Assembly (NCBI GenBank): GCA_019722365.1
Contig: JADFUC010000655.1
Span: 124,001-188,000 of the forward strand
Source: Lithospermum erythrorhizon
Lineage: Eukaryota > Streptophyta > Magnoliopsida > Boraginales > Boraginaceae
Length of the DNA: 64,000 nt
Reading direction: 5' to 3'
Part shown: positions 1-12,404 of the stretch, piece after piece
Position numbering within the stretch: position 1 is the first letter of the stretch
How the letters are laid out: every line of letters begins with the position of its first letter
Made by a program: the position numbers and the translations under genes
Notes under the pieces: model-generated
The model's input: the letters and a program-made list of their open reading frames with translations, nothing else
Databases searched by the model: none
What the model was told of the DNA's origin: nothing

Positions 1-2157
1 TTGCTATGATTGGACTTGTTAATTATGGGGCTATTCGGTGCCCTTCGAGCGATGATGAAATTTGTGAATCCTTTATTATTGACAATTGATGCGGCATGTT
101 GTCGGCGTGGCGACTCCGTATTGTTCTGACCATGGCGTGCCGAGACGATTTGATCCGGCACATATCTTGGCATGGCAACCATGGTGCTTGTAACCATAAC
201 TTGTCGGACTTTTGATTCTTTAATAAATTATATTACGGCTGGTGGGAACTTTTAGCATTGGATATTTGGAAGCGTAATGGCCAATTCATCGTTATCTTAT
301 TATGCATTTTAATTGCAATGTATTATTTTTTAAGTTGTATTTTTGGACTAGCTTTGAGCAGTTGGCGAGCCAAGTCGAGCAGTATTTTATCCTAAAATGA
401 CTTGGTCTGGTGAATATCAAAATTGATATTCGATCCGTCGAGCCGAGCGAATATAAGATTCGAGCGCAGGCGGCAATTCAAATCTTTTCGATATTAGGTA
501 CTGTTCGGCTCGTTTACACTCCTATTCTCAACATACCAAGTGGCAAAAGGTGTAAATATATTGGTTTTGGGGGTGGTTTTTAAACTATATTCCTTATTAC
601 ATGGATTTTTTTGTACAACTGCATGTGTAAATCAAATAAATTATTGTTGACATCTACACCTCCTTTCCTCCCTCTCTAACTATCTAATTTCTTGCATCCT
701 CAATTTTTTTATTATGACAGTTGGTTATGTTTCTTTACTTTGCTTGCTCAACTCTCATGAACTTTCATCAACGGTTTTGATTCTTTCTGTGGGTTACTAT
801 TATCTAGGTCGTTTGTACTTAGAATTGCTATTCATTATGCTTGAGAAGGTGGCAAACATTGATGGAAGGTCTTCATTTGCTTGGTTGAGATTAATTTCAG
901 CTGATTTGTTACCTGCTATTGTCCTTTGGAAATATCAAGTTGCATGGTGAAGATGTGAGCTTTCTCTCTATATATAGCTCGTCCAGTAACAAACAAGGTT
1001 TCTTTGAATCCCCAAATATCATATAGCTTTGTTCCAATTTCTTTCCATATAATTCTAAACGGTATTAGTTTATTTTGGCATATTTGTTTTTGGTCTCATC
1101 GGCTTAGTCTCTTTACTTGTTGCTAATACTAATTGTCATCATTATATGGTATCTTCGGTCGTTATTGCAAGTATTGCTCGTTATGCATTGAGTCTCCCAG
1201 TTATGTTGGTTTAATTGAATTTGTTTGTCCACTGATTTCTAATACTTGTGCTCATCATTATATAGTATCTTGATTCGTTATTACAATTATTATCGTTCTA
1301 TTCATTAGTATGCCCAGTTATGTTTCATGTAGTGAATTTGCTTACTTTTTTGGGTTGATCCCTTGCTTTTGAGTTTTCCATGAATGGTATCTTTGATATG
1401 ATATGTAGTTTGCTGATTGCTTGCTATAAGTTTTTGGCTGGTTGCCTTTTTTGGAAATTATTCTTTGCAATAGATACATGTTGTTATGAGCAGCCTACTA
1501 TTTCGCCTCTTTCTTGGGACTTTATTAGAATACATTCGACCTATATTATGATACGCTTGTAACTGATGTGAGAGTCGTTATTTAAATTAGGTTCTTTTTT
1601 AAGCTTTGCAAATGTTCTAACTATAATTAGTTACATTATATTTTACTGGGATAGAAATTGAGTCTATGGTGTGCTTCTTAATCGTACTTTTATGGGCTTT
1701 GTCTTGCATGCTTATGGTGGTATTTTGTGCATGTTGGTCACTTAGTTTTATCTAATGATAGTATTACTTTCTATTTAGATTATATTGCACTTCAGTACTT
1801 TCCAGTGGGATCGCGAAACTTTCTCATTTTGTCGCCCTTCCTCGGTATTGTATTGGTCTTTTTTCATGTTTCCGATAACTTGAATTTATATATGTTTCAT
1901 TGTTGTTTGTTATATATTAGATGATATACACTGTGATTGTATTCATGTTACATGCGTAATTTGTTCTACCTGCACTTTTGAGTTGTGCGGAAATGTGTCT
2001 ACATGTTCGATTTATATATCCGTTTGATGCCATGGTTAGTTATGGTTGTTTGATAAACTTCTTAAGATATAGAAGATGTAGTATAAATATTCTATTTCAC
2101 ATGTGTGTGCTATTTTTTTGTGATTGACGGACCAGATTAGTTGTAGCAGCATTCCAT
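1..2157. other. AT-rich intergenic region, no supported gene
   Basis: I see no gene here; the short open frames lack family features and splice structure. Around 420-530 the sequence has GC-richer words such as TTCGAGCGCAGG and GGCTCGTTTACACTCCTA. A similar word in the opposite orientation (GATGTAAACGAGTCTAG, near 61606) followed by GCTCGGCTCAGCTTGG suggests a dispersed plant repeat with one edge near 530. That link rests on eye comparison only. Confidence 0.5.
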
Positions 2158-2163
2158 TTGATT

Positions 2164-4688
2164 ATGACAGAAGAAATTCTCTTGATACCACATATAGAGT
2201 TGGGTAATGAAAACTGGAGTGCTGTAGTGACTGTTATTGAGAATATGCCAACGCTCACAGGTACTAAGACTGGGGCAAAGTATGAACATTATGTGGTGGT
2301 TGATGCAGAGTCAGTCCTTCCACCTATTACAACTATTTATGATGGCTTGAAATAACAAACCGATAATGTTTCGCTTTTCTCAGGGAAATGAAATGCTGGC
2401 GATTTCTTTTGGGAATGCCATTGGTCCGATGAGCAACACGCTCAAACTGTTTGGTGTCTTCAAGATAACAAATGCTCAGCTTCGCCCAACATCTCCTGAA
2501 TATCAGGTCATAGGAGAAAATGAGCTTCAGTGGGTACTTTAACGTTCGACTCTTATACGACTCATGCCGCTTGAGCCACCAAACTTGAGCACTCTTACTC
2601 GAGCTATCGTACCTTTCAACAAGCTTACTGATAAACTTCCTAAACCAGAGGAGCCCAAAACAAAGATATCTCTCCGTAGAGTACGGTGTATGCCTACTTT
2701 ATTTTTAGAATATAGATAGCTTACGATGTATAATACTTAGTTTGAAGGGAAGTTATTAGCTTGTTATTTGTCTTCTACTCCTTTCAGATATTATGGGTAT
2801 CGTAATACTTGCTGAGAATCTGAAGAAGACAGATTCTCCTTATGGTCCTGGAACTGTACAACGATTCACATTCATTGATATGGAGTCAGTGATACTAAAT
2901 TATTGTATATTTGTTAAATGGATTCTCTTGAAAGTTGTATATACTCTTCTTTTGTTCTTTTTTGCCAATGATTCGGCTTCAATGGTTACATGAAGAAGGC
3001 GGTCCCTATGAGTCTCTGGGATGAGATGGTTCACACAGTCGGGCCTATTCTCAAGAAAGCACCAAGCACATACTCAGTTGTCCTTGCAAAAAGGCTGAAG
3101 ATTCAATAATATAAAGGTGTTAGAACTTGTTACTATCTATTATGATGCAATGCATTTGATATAATCATCTTATTCATTTTCGCACCGAAAATTTGAAGGG
3201 ATGTGTGTTGGCCTCTGAAACATTTCTTCCTTTACTGTCGACCCACCTGTTGCCGATGCTGCCCAGCTGAAATCCTGGTAAGTCATACATTTGCATTACC
3301 AAACCTTCAAACAAATTTAATGCACTTGTATCTTATACATGCCTTTTGAATCTTCTATGAGAATTGAGAATAAAAACGTTTAATAAGTGTATATCCTCCT
3401 ATGTTTATCATCACGTAATTGCATTAATTTCATCAAATGTTTTAGGTGTGGATTTACAGGTTTACGATTCTGTCAGAAATTGAACTTCCACATTTGCTTA
3501 CTAATAATTATTCCATTGCATTTGCAAAGGATCTTGTCGAATGAATACTTGTTCATTAAATACCATATTGCAACAAGCCATTGCTTCTGAAGAGGTCAAA
3601 CATACTCTTTATTTGCATAGTGTTTTTAGGATCAGATGTTCAGTATCAGGCTCATGTTATATTATGTAACCTTTTTAATATAGACATCAGGTAATGGCTG
3701 TAATACCTATTCACTGCACATCCATTTATTCACTTAACAAACAAAAAAGTAACTTTTTGCCTCCATTGTGTTATTAAAGATTATTGGACTGTTGAGCCTT
3801 CCTTTGATCTCTCTTAATGATCAAAAAGTTATTCTATATTGGCTGCAGCAACTATTTTGCAAGGAGTGGATTCTGAAAGAAGTCGCCAGTACGATACGCG
3901 TTTATTGCAAAAAAAAATGTGATATCGTTGCCAAGGTTAGCAGTACGTTCAACCTTCTTAAAAATGCAGCTAATATTTACTTGCAAATCATGAAATGTCT
4001 TATATTTGCTTCTATGTATATGTGGATTTAATATATAAGTTTAACTACACTATATAATGTTAACTTTTGGTCTTTTCCCCTCAAACTTATTGTGATAATG
4101 GATGTCTTTGATGACACCGGAAGAGTAACTGCTGGAGGAATGGACTTGATAGTTGAGCAAATATTGCAAACAACAGCCCGCGGACCTGTAAAGGGCATAT
4201 GAAATTGGTTAGTCATTATTAGTGCTTCAAATTGAAGCTGAGATTCATCTTATTTTCAGAGATATCAATTAATCCTACAGGGTTTGAAATACAAGTTGGA
4301 TTCGACACGTGTAAAACTGGAGAATAAGAAATTCTCGTTTCTCCTTAGGCGCACATATTCTAGGAAGGCTGGTGGAGCTAGAAGATTACTGCTCGTTGCT
4401 TTTTTTGATGATTCAGTTGGCTAAGAGAATTCACCTTTGTCTTTGGACAAATCGGCAGGGACAACCTTTCAACTGATTCTAATGCATGAATTAGTGATAA
4501 CAATTTATCTCTTACATCCTACATCTAAATGTAACTACTATTCAGAAAATGATGGCAGCCCTCTGAAAAAGAAGTTGATTTTCGATGAGGCTGCTAAAGA
4601 CATACCTGTAAAAGATTGCGAGGGATCTATTTCTGCTGATGCGGATGCATCGACTATCGGATCATCCACGTGCTCTGCCAAAAGGTAG
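2164..4688 (+). pseudogene. Degenerate replication protein A large-subunit-like (RPA70/DUF223-type OB-fold) gene
   Basis: RPA large subunits bind single-stranded DNA through OB folds in replication and repair. Recognisable pieces lie in order on the plus strand. At 2164-2355 an OB start contains ENWSAVVTVIENM and YEHYVVVDAES. At 2383-2541 there is KLFGVFKITNAQLRPTSPEY. At about 2789-2885 there is a DIMGIVILAE..PYGPGTVQRFTFID block. At 2990-3108 there is VPMSLWDEMVHTVGP and VVLAKRLKI. At about 3200-3275 there is VDPPVADAAQLKSW. At about 4098-4199 there is MDVFDDTGRVTAGG, and at 4280-4424 LQGLKYKLD..FLLRRTYSRKAGG. An acidic, Ser-rich tail ends near 4688. In-frame stops and frame changes separate the blocks (for example just after DGLK, WVL and RLKIQ), so no full-length protein can be read. 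Plant Helitrons often carry RPA-like genes, but I see no Rep/helicase and no Helitron ends here, so an ordinary dispersed RPA-like gene is equally possible. Confidence 0.7.
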
Positions 4689-4689
4689 T

Positions 4690-5345
4690 CCTGTTCTTTT
4701 GTGCTCTATGACTGTGGTATTACTGAAAAACTAAGATGTAATATGATACTTGGTTGGCTCGGTATCTGTTAGACCAAATGCACTTAATATTATACTATAA
4801 GCTACTATATGTTGTGCAACTATATTTCTCTGTGCCTAAGGTCTTTGTGACCATTTGTATGAACTATAAGTGCCATCTTCGATAGAACTTTGTGAGATTT
4901 GCTATAACTAATTAATGTATATTATTTGTAAAATGCAATGCTCAAACATTACTACATATAGAGTACTCTTCCTATTCACCAGCAAGCATTATCTACATCT
5001 CTATTAGTTAGGAAACCTCTACTAAGTTGATTGCCTATTCAATCAACAATCTGGAAATGAAGAAAGTGTGTCTTTTTTCCATTTCCTTTGACAGCCCTTA
5101 TATCTCCAATGTATAAATTTGAAGAATCGAAACAATGCATTCTGCTAAATTATTATCCATGTGTGCCTTGATTAAAAGGATATTCTATCTCTTTTAACAT
5201 CTTTCTCGTAGTGTGAAAATGAATTCATAATTGCAAACACATTGTGAGGATCCACATCAATGAAAAAATATACCTGTCGGGACCACATCATTAATGTAAC
5301 ATAAAAGATGAATTCTAATGTACTTAGTAATTTGATATTATGATT
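4690..5345. other. Intergenic, nothing recognised
   Basis: AT-rich sequence between the RPA-like pseudogene and the copia element. No coding family, RNA gene or repeat boundary was recognised. Confidence 0.4.
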
Positions 5346-5380
5346 GTGCTAAGATAAATATAATCAAAGCTCAAAAGCAG

Positions 5381-5690
5381 TGCAGAAAGAACTTGAGAGC
5401 GCTGTACTCGAATGCTTGGAAGAAAACTCTCCGGTTTATTGATTAAATTCGATGAGCTTTTATATAGCCTCCAGAGATTACAAATGCACTAACTAATAAG
5501 CTGAAAGATAGCCTACCTATAAGATAACAACTTCATGGAAATAGCTAACTAACTAATAGACTCAACGGCTACTTAATGAGATAAGATAGCTTATTTCAGA
5601 AACATAATAACTTTCCCTAATAATATGGAAGGCTAGTGACTCTGAGACATGTGTCATGAATTGCATTCTTGATATGCGTGGATATGGGCA
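5381..5690 (-). repeat. 3' LTR of the copia element (left copy)
   Basis: It matches the right copy at 9826-10131 over nearly its whole length, with shared words TTTATATAGCCTCC, GCCTACCTATAAGATAAC, AACTAACTAATAGACTC and AATGAGATAAGATA. It ends at GGGCA (5690). Many substitutions and small indels separate the two copies, which implies an old insertion. The left edge may extend to about 5346. Confidence 0.8.
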
Positions 5691-6059
5691 GAACCTAACC
5701 GTTATCTCCGCTTTAATCTAGATGTTGTTTCAACATTTAGTTACTTCGATAATATGACACGTACCCATGGCGTTCCTGCCCTTTTGAAATCTTACATGTG
5801 AGGAGGGTTTTGATGGGTATAATCATGATCTGAACTTGACATGATCAAGCGATGATCCGTCTTTGGACCGAGACCCTTAGAAATGATAACGTACATCCCC
5901 ATGTGCTTGTTCACACCATGCATTCTTTTTTAGAAGCGATAGTTGAGATGTTATCGCATCTTATCTACATGCAATTAAGCTTGGCTTCCAGTTCCTCTAG
6001 AATCCTTACGACCCAAAATAGCATGACAAAAGCACAAATAGTATTTCCATGACGAACTC

Positions 6060-7300
6060 TTTTCGGCCGATCGATAATATTCTGATAGGTTTATGCTTTG
6101 AACTCCAGTAAATGCTCTGAACTCGAGAATAAACACATATCGGCAATAGCTTTCTATACGTCTCCTGCGTAATTCTTATGCGTATAGGTTGCTAATTTCC
6201 CTCGAAGTAATTTGTCCTTTTGTAGTAGATTCCAAAGGCGGTTGTTCCGCTTCCAAATATACGAATATCCCTCTTGGCTACTTGCGGATGTAGTTCAATG
6301 GGTCTTGAGTGATATCTATTTGTCCAGTGATGACATACGTGATGTCGAGGCCTTGTGGATGTTAGGTACATAAGGCTTCTGATCTGTTTTGTCTTGATGC
6401 AAATCATTTATCTTTCCACGCATCTTTATCAACCACAGTGCACGGAACAATTGGATTCACACTTGAGTTCTTCCGCGAACATTCCAAACTTCTTAAGCGG
6501 TTCGTGATTATTATCTTCTCGACATATAAAGATTCCTTGACTCATTTGAATCATATGCCAAAGTAATTCTCATTCCAAAATTACGTAAATATCAATTCTT
6601 CGCCCATTTGCAATCTTGAATTGCCTCATTAACTTCGTCATTTCTGTGTATATCAAATCATCAACATATATGCTCACAATCATAAGAGTACCTCACTGCG
6701 CTTCTCTTAGTGAATAATGTTTGTCCCTTTATTACACTTCTTGAAGCATAACTTGTTGAAATTATTAATGCCAGTCTGTATACCGGGCTTTAGGAGCTTT
6801 ATTCCGATCCATAGAGTGCTTTTGTCGATTTATCGCCAAATCTTCCTTGCCTTTCTTTTTCTTATCCACGAGGTTGATCAACAAACACATTCTCTAGCGA
6901 TTCACCATGTAAAATCTTGGACTTAACGTCCATTTGATAGATCTTCCGTCCGTTACGTGCGGCCGTGGCTATGATCGTTACCATTTTGTGTCCATCCGCT
7001 TTGCCCTCTTTGGTGCATATCTTGTTATAATCCACTCATTCTCTTTTGTGAGTATCCCTTTGCCACCGGCTGACGCTAATGCTTTGTTATTTCTCATTTT
7101 ATCTCTCTTTTAGTCTTGAAAATCCATTTTTATTCTTTTGCTTCATTTTTGGTAGTTACAATGGGGTCGAAGTGTTGTTCTTTTCAATTGAGTTGATCTC
7201 GCTATCCGTAGCTTTCACTTCACTTTTCATGTTATGCGGCTTCATTAGATATTGATTGGATCATCATCGATTAGTCTTTTTACCATGTCATAACCGTAAA
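6060..7300 (-). pseudogene. copia reverse transcriptase / RNase H remnant
   Basis: Read on the minus strand, 6990-6880 gives MVTIIATAARNG then KIYQMDVKSKILHGESLEN and VFVDQPR. This is the RVT_2 'YQMDVK(S/T)AFLNGEL' block with its metal-binding Asp. Further on, 6657-6668 encodes YVDD inside SIYVDDLIY, the catalytic pair. The frame is interrupted throughout, including a stop and frame changes between these blocks. The RNase H part is too eroded for me to mark motifs with confidence. Confidence 0.75.
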
Positions 7301-7952
7301 TCAACTTCAATTCAACCGCTTTGACATGATCGCTCGTCGACAGGTACATGTCGTTAGCTTCTGCGAGGATTGGGCTACCACTTGATACGTATTTGTTCGT
7401 CAACTTGATCTACATTCGTTGTATCGGTTGAGATTTCACTAGATTGGCTTGTTGAGGAGCCGTGCATTGTCGACTCCTTCGGGTTTTCTTCACCAGTGCG
7501 GCTCGTTGTTGCTCGTATTCTTATCATCCAATTTCGGTTTTCTTTACATCGGCACATTCTTCATAATCGTTTCCAGCTCCATTTGCTTTTTCTTAACTGC
7601 ATCGACATCCTTGCTTGCTATTATCCTCTTAGTTTGATGTTGAACAATCTATAGCCTTTTGTTCCTAACAATTCCTAAGAAAATGCGGATAATTATACGT
7701 TATCAATTTAGCCCATTGACCTTTGGAACATGTGTATGCGAAGCCTTTATTCTCAAGTGATCAAGCCCGATAGTTTTGACTCCACTCGAAGCTTCTTGTG
7801 GGCGCGACATCTTTTTGCGCAAGGTTGGACATCTATTTAAAATATATAGAAAGTCGATTCAAACTCGGTCCGCTGTGTTTAGGGATCCTTTTGGGCAACA
7901 TTGATCTGAACATGTTCATCAATGTCCTATTTTTTCTCTCAACAACTCCATT

Positions 7953-8435
7953 TTATTGTGGAGTGTATGGATTTATTAATATTGCCTCTTGATGCCGTAT
8001 TGCGCAATATTCATTAAACAAAGCGTGTACTACTTTCCTGTCAGTTCTAAGGCATTTTATGTGCTCATTTGATTCATTTTCAACTAGATTCTTAAACACT
8101 TTAAAATGCTCTAGAGTATCTGATTTGCACACAAGTAAGTAAACCCATGATTTCCTATGGTGATCATCAATAAAACTCAAGAAATACCTCTTTCCACTGT
8201 TTGAAGTAGGAGATATAGGTCCACACAAGTCTGAGTGGATAAGTTCTAGATTCTTACTTGCCCTCAGGTGCTGCTTTGGTATTGCGGCTTCTGGTTTGCT
8301 CCATTCGAATAATCCAGCATGTAGGCTTCGATCTTGAATTAAAATCCTATACACCATTTGTTTGCTTTTGTAAAGATGCAGATCCGGTATAAGCTCGAGC
8401 TGACATACCTCAGTGCATGAACTTGTGAAGTACAT
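7953..8435 (-). pseudogene. copia integrase core remnant
   Basis: This 160-codon frame contains the integrase core of copia Pol. It has HLRASKNLELIHSDLCGPIS with the first catalytic Asp in HSDLCGP, then SGKRYFLSFIDDHHRKSWVY and FKVFKNLVENESNEHIKCLRTDR, where the second Asp region (usually LRSDRGGEF) is damaged. It ends in INPYTPQ, corresponding to the family's 'PYTPQQNG' before the third catalytic residue. It is bounded by stops and lacks the rest of Pol, so it is a fragment of the 5.3-10.1 kb element. Confidence 0.85.
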
Positions 8436-8899
8436 TTATGGTGTCTGTGACTGATCTGCTTACCTTGCTTTGTCTTTACGTATTTTCGAAAGGATTGTAG
8501 ACATCTGTTTTGCACTCGTGTTTAGTGAATGATTAGCCTGCTCATACTTGGATGATATATGTTGCATTATCCTCTTGAAAACAATTGTTTAAGCCCCATA
8601 CTCCTACTTGATTTGTCGATGCTTTCAGCCAGTTTGTCTTTTAAGTCGGGAACATAATAAATCTCGACATTGTAAGTGACTCACGGCCGGTCACCAACCG
8701 ATTGTTCCGCTGCTGCGGCTATCATTTTTGAGTTATTTCCAAGTTTGACGAGTGATTCATTTCTTTGTCGATAGCGAAAACAAATCAGTTATTTGCCGTG
8801 GTTTGAACACCCTAAGTCAGATACCATACATCATTTCTCTTTAGGCGATTTCTTCAATTGTGCCATTAACAACAAATCATCTTACGTATTGGCTTCTTT

Positions 8900-9780
8900 T
8901 TAAGTTTGCCTCTTTATTCGAGCCGGGACATTATTCATCTTTGGAAGTGTCGGTTTGTGACATGAAACATTCCGGTTGCCTTGTTGAAAGTTGATCTTCC
9001 CTTCCTACACCATTTCCATATCTTCCTCTCATTGAGCCATTGTGCCTGCAAAGTATGATCTCCACTTGACCTTGGCTGGCGATAAATGCTTCTTCCTTAT
9101 GTCTTATTGACACGAGCATAAAACATTGTTGTGCTTCTGAATCGTCATGAACATATTATCAATGTCTCTTGATTCCTCGATGAACCTGACAATGTAAGTG
9201 AAATCATCTTTCCAATGTCCTTAAGACTTTCTCAACTAACTCTGCTTTGAATAAGAGCTCTTCTCCATTTGCTTCTACCTACCAAATTTGTTACTTGATA
9301 CTTTCATTACCTTTGCAAAGTATGAGTCAATTGTCTCTTGTTCTTCGTCTCGGTATTTACTTTGATCTCTTCTCGATTGAATTAACGCGATACTTCTTCA
9401 CTTTTCATTCCCTCCGTATTTCTTTTCAATAGATCGTAGCCCATTTGCGGACCTCCGATCGAGTATTTGTTCAAAAGTGGTTTGATCGAGAGCCTGAAAC
9501 AGGTAATGCTTTACCTGATGATCCCTCATCTTTGCTTCATCTAACATGGTTTGTTGATTATCAGTGAGCAAAGTTCCTTGTATTGGTTAATAGTCTCGTT
9601 CGATGTCATCGCCTTGATCTTTTTGCGCTTGATAAGTTCTCCATTCTTCTACATCGATAGTGCATGTGACCGTCAAAGATAAATATCTTGGTATGTGTGT
9701 TTGTCTTTGCTCATCACAGGGCGATGAAAGCATTTTCAGCGTCTTTTGTTTTCATGTGATTCGACTCCGTCGTACTACAT
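8900..9780 (-). pseudogene. copia gag region, heavily eroded
   Basis: By position this interval, between the integrase remnant and the right LTR, should hold gag and the nucleocapsid. A minus-strand frame at 9119-8931 reads KEEAFIASQGQVEI followed by SMRGRYGNGVGR, which resembles the Arg/Gly-rich stretch before a copia CCHC knuckle. I cannot find an intact CCHC finger. Confidence 0.45.
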
Positions 9781-9825
9781 TTCACGATCACAGGAATGTT
9801 ATTTAGAAATCAAAAACAGAAGCAG

Positions 9826-10131
9826 TTGCTACAGAAAGAACTTAGTGCTTTGTACTCAAATGCTTGGAAAAACTCTCTAGTTTATTGATTCATTAGGTGG
9901 CTTTATATAGCCTCCGGAGATTACAAATGCCTTGTAATAAAATTTGAAGATAGCCTACCTATAAGATAACAAGCTTCGTAGAAATAACTAACTAACTAAT
10001 AGACTCAGCTGACTGCTTAATGAGATAAGATAAGCTTATTCGAAACATAAACAACTTTCTAATAATATGGAAGACTCAGCGACTCACAGGACATGTCATG
10101 AGCTGCATTCTGATGTGCATGGATATGGACA
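9826..10131 (-). repeat. 5' LTR of the copia element (right copy)
   Basis: This is the partner of 5381-5690, in the same orientation, and ends at GGACA (10131). The internal side (left of it) should carry a primer-binding site. The bases near 9765-9785 only loosely resemble the complement of the usual tRNA-Met site, so this is not claimed. Confidence 0.8.
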
Positions 10132-11581
10132 GCTTCTTCGTAATATAACTAGCCGAGCAAATAAATAAAACAAACTTTCATTACGATGGAACTTAGATTA
10201 AGCGAAATGGGGCTAAAAACTTGAGCCGTCCTATTTAGAGATCACAGTTACAAACTATGAGATACGTAATTTGCAAGACTGCAATTAAAACCCCCAAGCA
10301 TTCGCAATACCTATGGCATCTTACAAAAAATTCAAGTGTTACAAAGTTTTTTACATCGTAGCACGGATCGGTTCAAGAAGTTATTACACTTTAACCCATT
10401 AATTTAAAGGCACTTTCTGCGGCGTTACCGTACAAAAGTTGTCGGCATATTCGACCTAAAAGCTATTATGCGAGTAATACCATAAGATCATATGATCTTA
10501 TGATATTAATAGCCCTCCAAACAACTAACTGACTCGCTTTGTACCCACGGCAAGGCTTTGATTCCATAGCGGCATTGATAAAAGAAAGAAAAAAGTATTA
10601 GCCAACTGCGGACCGCGATCTGCTGCTAGGTTGGACGCGGCTAGCCGAAAATGATCGAGCGTGCTTACGCTTCCCGAGTGTAGCGCCATTCACGATCACG
10701 ACATGGTTCAACTTATTGAAGTAGTTCGCGTGTTCCAGTAAGATTTCACTGTTTTATTAGATGTCCGAAAACCAATTATTAAATTCGGCTTTTAGAAAGA
10801 ACATATGTTCATAAACGGCGAGAGGATTGATAGTGTACCTAGTGCGTAGTTATGAGTCACGAACATTGCGATGCGCTTTTAGCGTGAAGCCATGCGCGTA
10901 TTGCGTGGAGAATATGTAGTCGAAAAATTTCCAAATCATTGGCTGCGATCCGGCATTTTCATTCCGCGATTCTGTTGATGCGCGAAAATTGGTCAGTATT
11001 TAGCGATGTCGAGCAGTATCTGCTAGCGGTTGGTTACAACAACTCGAGGTTAAGAAGATATTATAAGGATCTTTCGAGAAGATTGTGTTTCCTTTTATGT
11101 AGAGAATCTTGTGTGATTTGGTTGTTTAATGGAAAAGAAGTGCTTGGGCGTAGTAGGAGGTCAGCGTCTAAAATAAAGAAGGAAGAAGGCCCAGAATCGT
11201 TAATGATTTACAAGATGGAAGTTTTGTTTTATGGAAGTTATTTATAAATTTGTTTAATGCTACATTATATAAAGGTTTCTCTTGCCGGATCAAGAGACTA
11301 CCCAGCCCAGAAGTATTGCGTTGTATTTTTGTGAGAACCAAAGAACTTTTTGAGTTTATATTTTATTGCGGTGAATGTGCAGTGTTACGTAAACTCGCTT
11401 TATATTTATGCAGTATTGTGCTTGCTTGATATAAAGCGGTCATAGCTTTTTAGTAGTGTGTAGTGGATGATAGGTGTGTTGAAGTCGAGGGGGAGCGCCG
11501 ACTTATATATTGAATAGGAGTAGAATATGGCGAAAAGAATGAGGAGTATTCGAGGTAAGTCGCTTATTTATAGTGCAATGT
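10132..11581. other. Unassigned region between two transposons
   Basis: No recognised gene. A 102-codon plus-strand frame at 10939-11247 has no features I know and no supporting splice structure, so I leave it uncalled. The region contains a perfect 22-bp palindrome at 10481-10502. It may be part of an older element that the CACTA transposon split, but I could not show continuity with the sequence after 16180. Confidence 0.4.
10481..10502. repeat. Perfect 22-bp palindrome
   Basis: The half-site CATAAGATCAT is followed directly by its exact reverse complement ATGATCTTATG. No gene lies close enough to suggest an operator. Confidence 0.9.
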
Positions 11582-11598
11582 CATGACTAGAAAAAGTA
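11582..11598 (+). repeat. Left terminal inverted repeat of the CACTA element
   Basis: CATGACTAGAAAAAGTA matches the right end CACTACTAGAAAAAGTA except at two positions in the CACTA core. The damage may block transposition. Confidence 0.85.
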
Positions 11599-12404
11599 CT
11601 TTGCTACTCAAATAAAATAGTAGTTAATATTGATTAAATGTAACAAAAAATTCTTTTGCTACTATCATCTTACTATTTACTACTATTTTCCAAAGGTAAC
11701 AACAAGTCCGCGTAGTAAAAGTTTTGTTACTGTGAAATGCAGTAGCAGATACTATTTGCTACTATATTGCCAACACTTACTACTTCTGAGATATTGTAGC
11801 AATTGCCCATTTTTATAATTATAAATTAACTATAAAATTAGCATTTGCTACTGATATAATTCTTTCGCAACATATTGACAAACATAATAAATAATAATTA
11901 TTTACTACTACTAAGCACATTTTTACTACTTTCATAAAGCGTAGCAATTAAATGTATCACTAATAAATATATTTTTAAAATTCAATTACCAAATTAATGC
12001 AATTCTGTAATTTATTATATTTTAATTTATATTTCATTAGAAATATTAACCACCAATACAATTTTAATTAAACATATATATTAAAAGTTCATTCAATAAA
12101 TTAAAAAAATTAATTCATACAAAATCCATGCAATTAAAAAAAAAAGTAGATAAACAATAATTAATAACATATCTGAGAAATGTGAACAAAAATAACAAAT
12201 AGTCTTGACATCTTCTAATCCATATTCTGATAACACAAAGCTAGATAAGCATTTTCATAGCTTCCAATCAAGTGTATTACATCTCCACACGCACAAACAA
12301 ATCAATACTAATGTTAAAGATATTAATAGGGTGAAAAAATGAATGAAATATAATTTGTGATTAAATAAAATAACAAAAGTACATACAAAAATTATCAGCG
12401 GACT

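Larger units (their letters stand above)
5346..10131 (-). mobile_element. Decayed Ty1/copia LTR retrotransposon, minus orientation
   Basis: Two long similar sequences in the same orientation flank a copia gag-pol remnant. The LTR-like blocks are about 5381-5690 and 9826-10131. Both carry GAAAGAACTT, AATGCTTGGA, CTATAAGATAACAA and end in GGATATGG(G/A)CA. The coding remnant lies on the minus strand in copia order: gag-like near 9.1-8.9 kb, integrase at 8.4-8.0 kb, then reverse transcriptase with YVDD at 6657-6668. Integrase before RT marks it as copia rather than gypsy. The start of each LTR is uncertain. TG at about 5346 and 9797 would suit an LTR end, but clear similarity begins only at 5381/9826. 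I could not identify a convincing target-site duplication or primer-binding site. Many stops and indels in every frame mean it cannot be autonomous. Confidence 0.85.

Noticed and set aside
9765..9800. Primer-binding site of the minus-strand copia element
   Set aside because: The match to the complement of the usual tRNA-Met site is too weak and not adjacent to a clear LTR end.
10939..11247. 102-codon plus-strand frame
   Set aside because: No family features, splice structure or promoter signals; it lies in repeat-like DNA between transposons.
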